Positions 1-8,690 of a stretch of 64,000 nt of DNA are shown here, piece after piece. The stretch's first letter is position 1. Every line of letters starts with the position of its first letter. Location of the stretch: NCBI RefSeq assembly GCF_900101435.1, contig NZ_FMZH01000002.1, positions 558,001 through 622,000 on the forward strand. The letters are read 5' to 3'. Under the pieces are notes generated by a model. It saw nothing but the letters and a program-made list of their open reading frames with translations. It had not been told where the DNA came from and did no database searches. The position numbers and the translations under genes were made by a program. The DNA is from Pedobacter soli (GTDB lineage Bacteria; Bacteroidota; Bacteroidia; Sphingobacteriales; Sphingobacteriaceae).

Positions 1-1305
1 TGGAAAGTGCCGCAAAGTCAGGGCTACCAAAATGTAACTGTCGATTTTCCTAAGCAAAGTGGGGTACACGATGTATATCTGAAATACAGCAATGCTTCGG
101 TAAAAAATCCCGATGAGTTTATGGTTTACTTCGATTGGTTTTATTTTACCAAACAGTTTCCCGGAAAAGATAAACCAGAATATTTAGCCAGAAAGAAAAC
201 CTTTACCGATTTGATGGATGCACAGGTACCCACAACTCCTGTTATGGTCGAAAATCCACTAAGCATGAAGCGTAAAAACTATGTGTTCGAACGCGGAGCG
301 TGGACTTCGAAAGGTAAAGAAGTAAAAGTAGGAGTACCTAATTCACTGGCTTTTGCCATGCCTAAAAATGCACCCGATAACAGAATGGGCCTTGCCATGT
401 GGCTTACCGATAAACGAAATCCGCTGGTATCGAGAACCATGGTAAACCGCTTATGGGAGCAGTTGTACGGCGCGGGTTTAGTAGAAACCTTAGAAGATAT
501 GGGTACGCAGGGTATGGCACCCACCCATCAGGAATTACTCGATTTTATGGCTTATCAGTTTATGCACCAATACCACTGGAGTGTTAAAAAGATGCTCAAA
601 GAAATGGTGATGATGGCTACCTATCGCCAGGATAGTAAAGTAACTGAAGAGCTAAAAGAAAAAGACCTTTTTAATAAGTTTTATGCCCGTGGTTCGCGGG
701 TGAGGTTGAGTGCCGAACAGATCAGGGATCAGAGTTTATCTGTTTGTGGTGTATTAAGCAATAAAATGTATGGTCCGCCGGTAATGCCATGGCAACCCGA
801 AGGGATATGGTTTTCGCCATACAACGGTGCAAAATGGCGCACCAGCGGAGGTGAAGATCAGTACCGTAGGGGCATATATACTTATTGGAAACGTACCGCA
901 CCATATCCATCAGCTATTGCTTTCGATGGCGCATCGAGAGTGGTTTGCAGCCCAAGGCGTATTCGCACCAATACGCCGTTGCAGGCTCTGGTAACCCTAA
1001 ACGATAGCGTTTATATCGATATGGCCAGAAAACTAGCCTTGCGGATGGAAAAAATAGGCGGAAATACCAATGCAGCCAAAATTTCGAAAGGATATGAATT
1101 GATGTTGTATAAAACTATTCCGCAAAACAGGTTAAAAGTATTTGAAGAATTGTATGCAAAAGCTCTTCAGGCATTTAGAAAGAATGCAACAGATGCATCG
1201 GCATTTATGGGCGATAAGCAGAAGAAATTTAAACCAGAAGAAGCTGCGATGGTTTTAGTGGCCAATGCCATGTTAAACCTGGATGAGGTAGTTACCAAAA
1301 ATTAA
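1..1305 (+). CDS. DUF1553 (PSD1) domain protein, 5' end outside the window
   Basis: The reading frame is open from the first base, so this is the C-terminal part of a longer protein. The first ~55 residues (GYQNVTVDF, FDWFYFTK) look like the end of a carbohydrate-binding-module-like beta domain. The rest is a DUF1553 domain, shown by NRLWEQLYGAGLVE, RLSAEQIRD, a Y-RRGIYTYWKRTAPYP block and RTNTPLQALVTLND. Complete family members usually carry a PSCyt1 cytochrome domain and DUF1549 upstream, which cannot be seen here. These proteins are typical of Planctomycetes and also occur in Bacteroidota; their biochemical role is poorly known, but they sit near DUF1501 proteins and sugar catabolism genes. 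The next gene starts 10 bp after the stop, so the two are probably co-transcribed. The domain call is firm and the function is not. Confidence 0.85.
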   Translation, partial: WKVPQSQGYQNVTVDFPKQSGVHDVYLKYSNASVKNPDEFMVYFDWFYFTKQFPGKDKPEYLARKKTFTDLMDAQVPTTPVMVENPLSMKRKNYVFERGAWTSKGKEVKVGVPNSLAFAMPKNAPDNRMGLAMWLTDKRNPLVSRTMVNRLWEQLYGAGLVETLEDMGTQGMAPTHQELLDFMAYQFMHQYHWSVKKMLKEMVMMATYRQDSKVTEELKEKDLFNKFYARGSRVRLSAEQIRDQSLSVCGVLSNKMYGPPVMPWQPEGIWFSPYNGAKWRTSGGEDQYRRGIYTYWKRTAPYPSAIAFDGASRVVCSPRRIRTNTPLQALVTLNDSVYIDMARKLALRMEKIGGNTNAAKISKGYELMLYKTIPQNRLKVFEELYAKALQAFRKNATDASAFMGDKQKKFKPEEAAMVLVANAMLNLDEVVTKN

Positions 1306-1315
1306 GTGACCGGTT

Positions 1316-2827
1316 ATGACAAGAGACGAGCTAAACGCACACAGATTACTTAAAGAGGCACAAGAGGCCAATGCGAGACTGCATTCGAGACGACATTTTT
1401 TAAAAGAAAGCGCAATGGGTTTAGGGGCTTTAGCCATGGGTTCGCTGCTGGGTAGTTGTGGTAATCTTTTTTCCAGTCCGCAAACTAAAATTGCTTACGA
1501 CCCCGCGCATCCGCTGTTGCCAAAATCGCCACCCATGATGGGCAAGGCCAAAAGTGTAATTTACCTGCACATGGCTGGCGCACCTTCGCAGTTAGAGTTA
1601 TTCGATTTTAAACCCGAACTGATGAAAATGGATGGCCAGGATTGCCCGCCATCGTTGTTGGCAGGAAAGAAATTTGCTTTTATTACCGGTGTACCTAAAA
1701 TGCTTGGGCCACAAGCCAACTTTGCCAAACATGGTCAGTCTGGTGCTTTGGTGAGCGATAACCTGCCGCATTTTTCTACCATGGTTGATGATGTTAGCTT
1801 TTTAAAAGCGGTAAAAACCGATCAGTTTAACCATGCGCCCGCGCAACTATTGGTGCATACCGGAACGCCACGTTTGGGCAGGCCAAGTATTGGTAGCTGG
1901 GTAACTTATGGTTTGGGTTCTGAAAATCAGAATTTGCCCGGTTATGTGGTGCTTACCAGTGGTGGCAGTTTCCCCGATGCCGGAAAAAGCGTTTGGGGCA
2001 GTGGATTCTTGCCTTCCGTTTATCAGGGCGTACAATGCCGGAGCGAGGGCGATCCGGTACTGTTTATTAAAGACCCCGATGGTATGAACCGCGATTTGAG
2101 GAAAGCCTCTATAGATGCCATCAATCAAGCCAACGAACAGCAATATCAGGAATATAACGACCCTGAAATTTTATCGCGGATAGCTCAATATGAAATGGCT
2201 TACCGTATGCAGATTTCGGCACCGGAAGTGATGAATATTAACGATGAACCAGCTTACATTCACGAAATGTATGGTACACAACCCGGAAAATCTTGTTTTG
2301 CCAATAACGTATTACTTGCACGTAAACTGGTAGAAAAAGGTGTACGCTACATTCAGCTGTTCGATTGGGGTTGGGATGCGCATGGCGATAATCCGAATAA
2401 CTCACTCAACATCGGGCTTAAAAATAAATGCAGAAGTATCGACAGGCCAATTACAGCTTTGCTACTCGATTTAAAACAGCGGGGTCTTTTAGAAGAAACG
2501 CTGGTGGTTTGGGGCGGCGAATTTGGTCGTACGCCAATGATGGAAAACCGCAACGGGATACAAAATCCGTTTAAAGGCAGAGATCACCATACCGAAGCCT
2601 TTACCATCTGGATGGCCGGAGGCGGTATAAAAAAAGGCTTTACCCACGGCGAAACTGATGAAATTGGTTACAGTGCTATCAGTGGTAAGGTTGATGCTTT
2701 TGATATTCAGGCTACCATTTTAAACCAGCTGGGCTTTAACCACGAGCAATTTACCTATCCTTTCCAGGGGCGCCCGTTCAGGCTAACCGATGTAGGGGGG
2801 AAAGTGATTTCGGAGATTGTGGCCTAG
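1316..2827 (+). CDS. DUF1501 family protein with twin-arginine signal
   Basis: 503 aa. The N-terminus has a twin-arginine-like motif (SRRHFLKES, residues ~24-32), a hydrophobic stretch and a possible lipobox (SLLGSC), suggesting Tat export and perhaps lipid anchoring. The body matches DUF1501, which belongs to the sulfatase/alkaline-phosphatase-like fold: AGAPSQLELFDFKP near the N-terminus, DWGWDAHGDN in the middle, and GGEFGRTPMMEN followed by GRDHHTEAFTIWMAGGG near the C-terminus. DUF1501 genes are almost always paired with DUF1553 genes, as here. No substrate is established. Directly downstream is a gene-free, repeat-rich spacer. Confidence 0.9.
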   Translation: MTRDELNAHRLLKEAQEANARLHSRRHFLKESAMGLGALAMGSLLGSCGNLFSSPQTKIAYDPAHPLLPKSPPMMGKAKSVIYLHMAGAPSQLELFDFKPELMKMDGQDCPPSLLAGKKFAFITGVPKMLGPQANFAKHGQSGALVSDNLPHFSTMVDDVSFLKAVKTDQFNHAPAQLLVHTGTPRLGRPSIGSWVTYGLGSENQNLPGYVVLTSGGSFPDAGKSVWGSGFLPSVYQGVQCRSEGDPVLFIKDPDGMNRDLRKASIDAINQANEQQYQEYNDPEILSRIAQYEMAYRMQISAPEVMNINDEPAYIHEMYGTQPGKSCFANNVLLARKLVEKGVRYIQLFDWGWDAHGDNPNNSLNIGLKNKCRSIDRPITALLLDLKQRGLLEETLVVWGGEFGRTPMMENRNGIQNPFKGRDHHTEAFTIWMAGGGIKKGFTHGETDEIGYSAISGKVDAFDIQATILNQLGFNHEQFTYPFQGRPFRLTDVGGKVISEIVA

Positions 2828-3173
2828 GGCGTAACCAATTAACAATTTACAGTTAACAGTTAACAACTACCAATAATCAATAACCAATATTCAATAGGGC
2901 GATAACGAATGAACCAATGACTAATGAACTAGTGAACGAATAATAGATTACTTCACACTACGCACATACTCCAACCCTTCTGTTCGCAATGACGATGGGA
3001 GGGATAATGATCAATAAGCAATTTGCAGTTACCAGTTTTCAGTTGGCAATTAACAGTTTGTAAGTACCAATAATCAATAAGCAATTTGCAATGACTAATG
3101 AACTAATGACTAATGAACTGGTGAACGAATAAAAGTGAACCAATGAACAACTAAACAAATGAACCAATAAAAT
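2828..3173. repeat. Gene-free spacer with 7-bp quasi-periodic tracts
   Basis: No gene is visible. From 2833 to 2895 the sequence divides into nine consecutive heptamers of the form NNNCARY (AACCAAT, TAACAAT, TTACAGT, TAACAGT, TAACAAC and so on). From 3009 to 3092 there are twelve more heptamers, eleven of which fit NNNCART. Between and after them are TGAAC/TGACTAA words spaced 7-8 bp apart. A fragment around 2985-2996 (CGCAATGACG) resembles the end of the palindromic element at 22736-22830. The function is unknown. Confidence 0.8.
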
Positions 3174-4106
3174 ATGTCTCAAACCCGAAGAAAATTTTTA
3201 CAAAATACGGCGGTTGTAACTGCAGCCTCATTTTTGGCGCCTATTAATAACATCCATGCAAGCGAAGCTACGCGCGTAAATGCAAAGGCAGGTTACCAGC
3301 TATTGTTTATGCAAACCGATTGGGGCTTTGCAGGTACAAGAGATGAATTTTGTGCTGCAGCCAAAAAAGAAGGTTATGATGGCATTGAGGTTTGGTGGCC
3401 AGGCGAAGCCAATGCTGTAAAAGAACTTTTCGATGCCGTAAAAAAGCATAAATTAGAAATAGGTTTTTTGTGTGCCGGATCGCAAACCAATATTAAAGAG
3501 CATTTAGCTTCTTTCAAAAGCAGCTTGGATGCCATTTGTGCAAACACCTATCAAAAGCCGGTGTATATCAATTGCCATTCGGGTAAAGATTATTTCAGTT
3601 ACGAAGAAAATAAACAAATTATTGATTATGTAACCGCCAAAAGAAAATCTACAGGTCTTCCCATTTACCACGAAACGCACCGTGGCCGGATGATGTTTGC
3701 AGCGCCTATTGCTAGAAATTTTGCAGAAAAAAATCCGGAAGTAAGATTTACTTTAGATATTTCGCACTGGTGTAACGTACACGAAAGTTTACTGAGCGAT
3801 CAGAAAGAAACTATCGACTTTATTTTAGAGAAAACAGATCATATCCATTCACGTGTTGGCCATCCTGAAGGACCACAGGTTAACGATCCGCGGGCACCCG
3901 AATGGACTAAAGTATTGGAAGCCCATTTGGCCTGGTGGGATAAGGTGATTGCGCGTAAAAAACAAAATGGAGAGCGTATGACCATACTAACCGAGTTTGG
4001 TCCGGCCGATTATATGCCTACCTTGCCCTATACCCGCCAACCTGTTGCCGATCAATGGGCAATTAATGTGCACATGATGAATTTATTAAGAAAGAGATAC
4101 CAATAA
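3174..4106 (+). CDS. Secreted sugar phosphate isomerase/epimerase-like TIM-barrel protein
   Basis: 310 aa with an N-terminal TRRKFLQNTA twin-arginine motif and a hydrophobic run ending near residue 30, so export by Tat is likely. The remainder looks like the AP-endonuclease-2-type TIM barrel of sugar phosphate isomerases/epimerases: EGYDGIEVWWPGEAN, VYINCHSGKDYF, LPIYHETHRGRM, FTLDISHWCNVHES, HIHSRVGHPEGPQVND and TILTEFGPADYMP. The His, Glu and Asp residues in these blocks fit the usual metal site. Exported members occur in Bacteroidota clusters with DUF1080 and Gfo/Idh/MocA oxidoreductase genes that process 3-keto-sugars. The next gene begins 7 bp downstream. The fold is confident; the substrate is unknown. 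Confidence 0.85.
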   Translation: MSQTRRKFLQNTAVVTAASFLAPINNIHASEATRVNAKAGYQLLFMQTDWGFAGTRDEFCAAAKKEGYDGIEVWWPGEANAVKELFDAVKKHKLEIGFLCAGSQTNIKEHLASFKSSLDAICANTYQKPVYINCHSGKDYFSYEENKQIIDYVTAKRKSTGLPIYHETHRGRMMFAAPIARNFAEKNPEVRFTLDISHWCNVHESLLSDQKETIDFILEKTDHIHSRVGHPEGPQVNDPRAPEWTKVLEAHLAWWDKVIARKKQNGERMTILTEFGPADYMPTLPYTRQPVADQWAINVHMMNLLRKRYQ

Positions 4107-4113
4107 TTAAAAG

Positions 4114-5508
4114 ATGCTAGAGTTTTTCGGTCGCTTTCACCCGGTTTTTGTACACCTTCCAATCGGGATCTTACTGCTTGCCTGTATTTGTATCATTTTG
4201 TCATTTAAGACGAAATTCGCCGGTTTAAGGCCTGCACTCCCCATCATGCTTTTGCTGGGCATGCTTAGCGCTGTTGTTTCCTGTCTTACCGGATATTTTT
4301 TGGCCAATGGCGGAGATTACGACGGCAAACTTGTGAGCAATCACCAATGGATGGGCATTAGTGTGGCAGTTTTATCACTCATTTTGCTAATTATTTACCG
4401 GAAGGTAAAATCTAACATGGTGCTGGGAAGCATTAGCGGCATTTTAATCATCCTGATTTCTATTACCGGGCATTTAGGTGGCTCTTTAACCCATGGCGCC
4501 GATTATTTAACTGCGCCCTTAAAATCAGATGGTGCAAAAGGTGGTGCAGCTATTCCACCTATTGCCAATGTGCAGGAAGCTTTTGTTTATCAGCATGCCA
4601 TTCAACCACTTTTTAAAAGCCGTTGTTACAGCTGCCATGGAAGCGAAAAACAAAAAGGCAAATTAAGGCTCGATCAGGAAGTATTTATTTTGAAAGGTGG
4701 CGAAGACGGACATACACTGGTAAAGGGCAAAGCCGATGAAAGCGAACTGATTAAAAGGTTACTGCTGCCACTGACAGATGAAGACCACATGGCGCCAAAA
4801 GAGAAACCACAACTTACGCCCAACGAAATTACCTTATTAAAATGGTGGATTGATAATGGGGCAGATTTTAAAAAGAAATTTAAAGAATTGCCTCAACCCG
4901 AAATGATAAAACCTGTTTTGGCGGCATTGCAAAAAGGCGAAACGGTGGGTGGAGAAGTTAAAGCAAGCGAAATCCCGGTTGAAGAGGTAGATGCAGTTGA
5001 TAGCAAAGTATTACAGCAATTTACCAATCTGGGCATTTCGGTTTTCCCCGTGGCCCAAAATACCAATTACCTATCTGCCAACTTTATCAATGCCACTTCG
5101 ATGGGCAAAGAGGTTCAGGATTTAATCAAATTGATAAAAAAGCAGTTAATCTGGCTTAAATTAGAAAATGGAAAGGTTACCGATCAAACACTCGAAGTAA
5201 TTAAAGATTGTAAAAACTTAACCCGGCTGAGCTTAAACTATACGGCCGTTACCGATGCCGGATTAGCGCAGCTTAAAGATTTAGATCAGCTGCAATCGCT
5301 CAGTCTCGTAGGTACAAAGATTACTTTAAGTGGCATTAATCAACTTAAGAAGCTCAAAAACCTGAAGTTTCTCTACTTGTACCAAACCAATGTAAACAAA
5401 GCCGATTTGTTGAAAATAAAGCAACTATTGCCTAAAGTAAGTTTAGATAGCGGTAATTATAAAGTACCCATGCTGGCACAAGATACAGCTGTGATTAAAG
5501 CCCCATAG
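4114..5508 (+). CDS. DUF2231 membrane protein fused to cytochrome c and leucine-rich repeats
   Basis: 464 aa in three parts. Residues ~1-130 hold four hydrophobic segments in a DUF2231-like pattern (FFGRFHPVFVHLPIGILLL; a second LGGSLTHG block). Residues ~155-260 are a planctomycete-type cytochrome c (PSCyt1) with one haem-binding CYSCHG motif, then GKLRLDQE, LLPLTDEDHMAPKEKPQL and LKWWIDNGAD, with the Met as a likely axial ligand. Residues ~330-440 are leucine-rich repeats of ~23 residues (LTRLSLNYTAVTDAGLAQL and relatives). The likely arrangement is an inner-membrane anchor with periplasmic haem and repeat domains acting in electron transfer. It follows the TIM-barrel gene by 7 bp, so it is in the same operon. 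The DUF2231-haem-LRR combination is unusual outside PVC bacteria and Bacteroidota. Confidence 0.85.
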   Translation: MLEFFGRFHPVFVHLPIGILLLACICIILSFKTKFAGLRPALPIMLLLGMLSAVVSCLTGYFLANGGDYDGKLVSNHQWMGISVAVLSLILLIIYRKVKSNMVLGSISGILIILISITGHLGGSLTHGADYLTAPLKSDGAKGGAAIPPIANVQEAFVYQHAIQPLFKSRCYSCHGSEKQKGKLRLDQEVFILKGGEDGHTLVKGKADESELIKRLLLPLTDEDHMAPKEKPQLTPNEITLLKWWIDNGADFKKKFKELPQPEMIKPVLAALQKGETVGGEVKASEIPVEEVDAVDSKVLQQFTNLGISVFPVAQNTNYLSANFINATSMGKEVQDLIKLIKKQLIWLKLENGKVTDQTLEVIKDCKNLTRLSLNYTAVTDAGLAQLKDLDQLQSLSLVGTKITLSGINQLKKLKNLKFLYLYQTNVNKADLLKIKQLLPKVSLDSGNYKVPMLAQDTAVIKAP

Positions 5509-5549
5509 TTATTTGATAACCTTGCCGGTTGAAAACCGGCAAAAAAGGT

Positions 5550-6011
5550 ATCTCCGAGGTATTAAAAGGTACTTCTGACGTATTAAAAGGTACCTCCTGG
5601 GTATTAAAAGGTACCTCTGAGGTATTAAAAGGTACTTCTGAGGTATTAAAAGGTACCTCTGAGGTATTAAAAGGTACCTCCGGGGTATTAAAAGGTACTT
5701 CTGAGGTATTAAAAGGTAGCTCTGAGGTATTAAAAGGTACCTCCGGGGTATTAAAAGGTATCACCGAGGTATTAAAATGTACCTCTGAGGTATTAAAATG
5801 TATCTCTGAGGTATTAAAAGGTAGCTCTGAGGTATTAAAAGGTACCTCCGGGGTATTAAAAGGTATCTCCGAGGTATTAAAATGTACCTCTGAGGTATTA
5901 AAATGTATCTCTGAGGTATTAAAATGTATCTCTGAGGTATTAAAATGTATCTCTGAGGTATTAAAAGGTACCTCCGGGGTATTAAAAGGTAGCTCTGAGG
6001 TATTAAAAGGT
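5550..6011. repeat. 21-bp minisatellite, 22 tandem copies
   Basis: Twenty-two head-to-tail copies of a 21-bp unit (model TCTGAGGTATTAAAAGGTAC plus C) fill the spacer between the cytochrome gene and the convergent PKD gene. The 9-bp core GTATTAAAA is the same in all copies; the flanking bases vary (ACC/ATC/AGC/ACT, GAG/GGG/GAC/TGG, GGT/TGT). Each junction contains TACCTC-N-GAGGTA, a near-perfect palindrome. Copies 9-13 and 14-18 form a 105-bp higher-order repeat. Because 21 is a multiple of 3, both strands stay open across the array, but there is no convincing start. A 9-bp-stem hairpin (5522-5542) sits just before the array. Confidence 0.95.
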
Positions 6012-6049
6012 GGGTTTATTCAATAAACTGTGTCACTGATTAAATCTGA

Positions 6050-8590
6050 TTACCTGATCAACGTTACCGAACCCGAATATTTAACACTGTTATTGGCGAT
6101 GTTAGTGCCAAGTATTACGTAATAATACACACCAACAGGTAGCGGATTGCCTTTAAAAGTACCATTCCAGTTTTCAAATATGTTATCGGTAAAGAAAACC
6201 TGGTTACCCAGACGGTTATAAATTTGAACACAATATTTCTTGAGGTTGGTTATACCAATAATCAATTCATCGTTAATCCCATCGCCATTTGGAGAGAAAG
6301 CGTTTGGAACAAATGTAGATGCATTTTTTTTGATGGTTAAATCGCCCTGGGTAACTGAATTTGAACAGCCATTTTTAGAAAATGCAGTTAAAGTAATGCT
6401 GAATACTCCTTCACTTTGAAATATATGTGTAGGGTTTTGTTCTGTTGAAATAAGGCCATCGCCAAAATTCCACTCAAAAAAATCGCCATAAAGCGATGTA
6501 TTGGTAAACGTTATAGGGATGGGAGCCGCAAATTTGGTATTAAAGGTGGGGTCGGTATAAAAATTAGCAACCGGAATTTTGGCAATAGGTGGAACAATAA
6601 TACTGGCAGGGTCGGAGCTACAGGTTCCTGAGGTTAATACAACCTCATATCTTCCTGCCTGATTAAAGTCTGTAATGGGAATCTCTATCGCATTTGTGGT
6701 TGCGCTATAATTGTTTGGTCCGCTCCAGGCATAAGTTATGCCAGCCTGTTCGGGTACCGATAACCTGATCACATCTTTAATGCAAAATAAAGGTTGATTC
6801 ATGCTAATCTCAGGTTTTTCGGGCTTTATTTCAACCAAAATATCTTTGTTAACCGTAGAAATACAGCCATTATTGGTTTCAACCGTTAAAGTGATTGTTT
6901 TAAGCCCGGTTGATGCAAAAGTTAAAATTTTACTGTCGTTAGCGGTGGCCAGCTGGCTTTTTATGTCCGGGCCAAAATCCCAGGTGAGTTTTGTATAATT
7001 TTTAGAAGTGTTAACGAACGAGAAGGTCTGATCTGGCTCGCATTTATTGTTAACAACAATTGAAAATTCGGCTTCAGGCTTTAAATCGACAGATAAAATA
7101 TCGACAGAATTTACCTCACTCACACAATCCCCAACCTGAACGTAAAGCTTATATGTGCCAATTATTTCCGGTCCTGTGGCCGGAATTTCGGGGTTTTGAA
7201 CTTCAGAAGTATAACCATTTGGCCCCGACCAGTGGTAGGTAGCTAAATTTAAAAACGGCGTTGATAACTTTAACACATCTCCCTGGCATAAATTAACCTT
7301 TGAAGCGGTTATCGCTGGTTTAGCAGGTGTATTTGCTACAATAAAAGTTTGGGTAGTTACTACATTACAGCCATTTGTACCCTTTGCTTCTAAAACTACA
7401 ACCTTCTCTCCCGGGGTATTATAAGTGATGGTAAAAGGACCGGCTGTGTTAGCCGATGCCAAACTTGCCCCCTCACCAAACGACCATTTTAAGGAAGCGA
7501 AATTAGTGGCTTTACTTTCAAAAATATAGGCCTGACTATCCGTACAGGGATTTATTTTCTGAACATCAATTTCGGCAGTTGGGCCTGCGAAATCAGCGGT
7601 ACCATCAAATTCTAAGGTAAAACCATTGTTTCCTGAAGAAAAATTATCAATAAGTATGGCGTAAACATGGTCTTGCTCAAGCTCGACATATTTTACAAAA
7701 CCATTTTGACCGGGTGGGCAGCCAGATGACTCGGTTAAATCGGTTTCTGTCATGCTCAATCCGGTTTTATAATAAGAAGGGCTACAAGTTACGCCACTAC
7801 CCGATGCACAACGTATGGCAGTTGCGGCACTTATTTTACTACAATCGCCATTCACTCCTAAATCATAAAAAATCCAGTCAATATCGTTCGTGGTAACTGT
7901 TGGCGTTATTACAAAAGTAAAATCGCCGGGTTTGGCGGCCTTAAACATATACCAGGCAGAGTTAGATTCTGTACCCAGGCAAGTTCCGGCTGATTCGTGA
8001 TTATTTGCTCCCGTACCGCTAACATTTAACTGGGTAAAGGTTTCTTTTGTGCACAGTACCGAAAACGTTCCGCAATCCTGTCCTGGTTTTATGGGTGGGA
8101 AATAATTATCGATACAAAGTTTAAAAGTACCGGTCGCATCATTATTCGCGCTTACCCTAACATAATAAACTTGTCCCACGCTTAAAGCGCCTTTGTATAA
8201 CGAACTAACATTATTTGATGTGGCCACCGTGCCGGGGAGCTCGCTTATAGAGCCTGTTGTGGCATCAAATGAGTACAGGGCAACCAGGGGATTAACTAAA
8301 GTATTTGCATCGTTAGCATTGATTTTTCCGGTAACAGAAATATTTACATCGAATTTAGATGCCGTAAACTTAAACCAAACATCTTTGCCAACGGCAGGCC
8401 AGCTTAAAGCTTTATTATAGTTACTTGAAGTGGCTTCCAGATTGTTAAATTCGGCATCACCACTACAATAAGCACTTGTATTGGTAATATTGATGGCGTT
8501 TATCAGTTCATCATTCACAGGAGGTGCAAACTTTCCAAAGACAGAAAGATTTAGTGATACCAAAAACGTGAGAAGTAATGAAAAGCGCAT
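6050..8590 (-). CDS. Large secreted PKD-domain protein with T9SS type B sorting domain
   Basis: 846 aa. A signal peptide (MRFSLLLTFLVSLNLSVFG) is followed by DNA-damage-free, beta-rich extracellular domains: two N-terminal segments with KDVWFKFTA and SNSAWYMFK motifs, then several PKD or Ig-like repeats (LKWSFGEGAS, LTWDFGPD, FFEWNFGDG, with CQGD and CIKD between them). The last ~90 residues are the gliding-motility-associated, type B C-terminal domain: FVPNAFSPNGDGINDELIIG, YNRLGNQVFF, NWNGTFKGNPLPVGVYYYVI. It is expected to be exported by Sec, cross the outer membrane by type IX secretion and be attached to or released from the surface. No catalytic domain is visible, so an adhesin or structural role is likely. 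It is monocistronic and convergent with the minisatellite. Confidence 0.9.
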   Translation of the reverse strand: MRFSLLLTFLVSLNLSVFGKFAPPVNDELINAINITNTSAYCSGDAEFNNLEATSSNYNKALSWPAVGKDVWFKFTASKFDVNISVTGKINANDANTLVNPLVALYSFDATTGSISELPGTVATSNNVSSLYKGALSVGQVYYVRVSANNDATGTFKLCIDNYFPPIKPGQDCGTFSVLCTKETFTQLNVSGTGANNHESAGTCLGTESNSAWYMFKAAKPGDFTFVITPTVTTNDIDWIFYDLGVNGDCSKISAATAIRCASGSGVTCSPSYYKTGLSMTETDLTESSGCPPGQNGFVKYVELEQDHVYAILIDNFSSGNNGFTLEFDGTADFAGPTAEIDVQKINPCTDSQAYIFESKATNFASLKWSFGEGASLASANTAGPFTITYNTPGEKVVVLEAKGTNGCNVVTTQTFIVANTPAKPAITASKVNLCQGDVLKLSTPFLNLATYHWSGPNGYTSEVQNPEIPATGPEIIGTYKLYVQVGDCVSEVNSVDILSVDLKPEAEFSIVVNNKCEPDQTFSFVNTSKNYTKLTWDFGPDIKSQLATANDSKILTFASTGLKTITLTVETNNGCISTVNKDILVEIKPEKPEISMNQPLFCIKDVIRLSVPEQAGITYAWSGPNNYSATTNAIEIPITDFNQAGRYEVVLTSGTCSSDPASIIVPPIAKIPVANFYTDPTFNTKFAAPIPITFTNTSLYGDFFEWNFGDGLISTEQNPTHIFQSEGVFSITLTAFSKNGCSNSVTQGDLTIKKNASTFVPNAFSPNGDGINDELIIGITNLKKYCVQIYNRLGNQVFFTDNIFENWNGTFKGNPLPVGVYYYVILGTNIANNSVKYSGSVTLIR

Positions 8591-8690
8591 ATCGTAAAAA
8601 TATTAAAAATTGCATTCATTTCGAATCATTTTGATTGTTAATGATTTGTTAATATTAAACTTGCAACTTATGGCAACTAATGCATAGCAA

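Noticed and set aside
5550..6011. CRISPR-like regular repeat
   Set aside because: Units are contiguous with no unique spacers, and no cas genes are present.
5529..6026. 165-codon open frame through the minisatellite (and an 89-codon frame on the other strand)
   Set aside because: It would start at a TTG inside a hairpin, has no leader signal, is open on both strands only because the unit is 21 bp, and the variation between units is mostly amino-acid changing. Treated as non-coding repeat.
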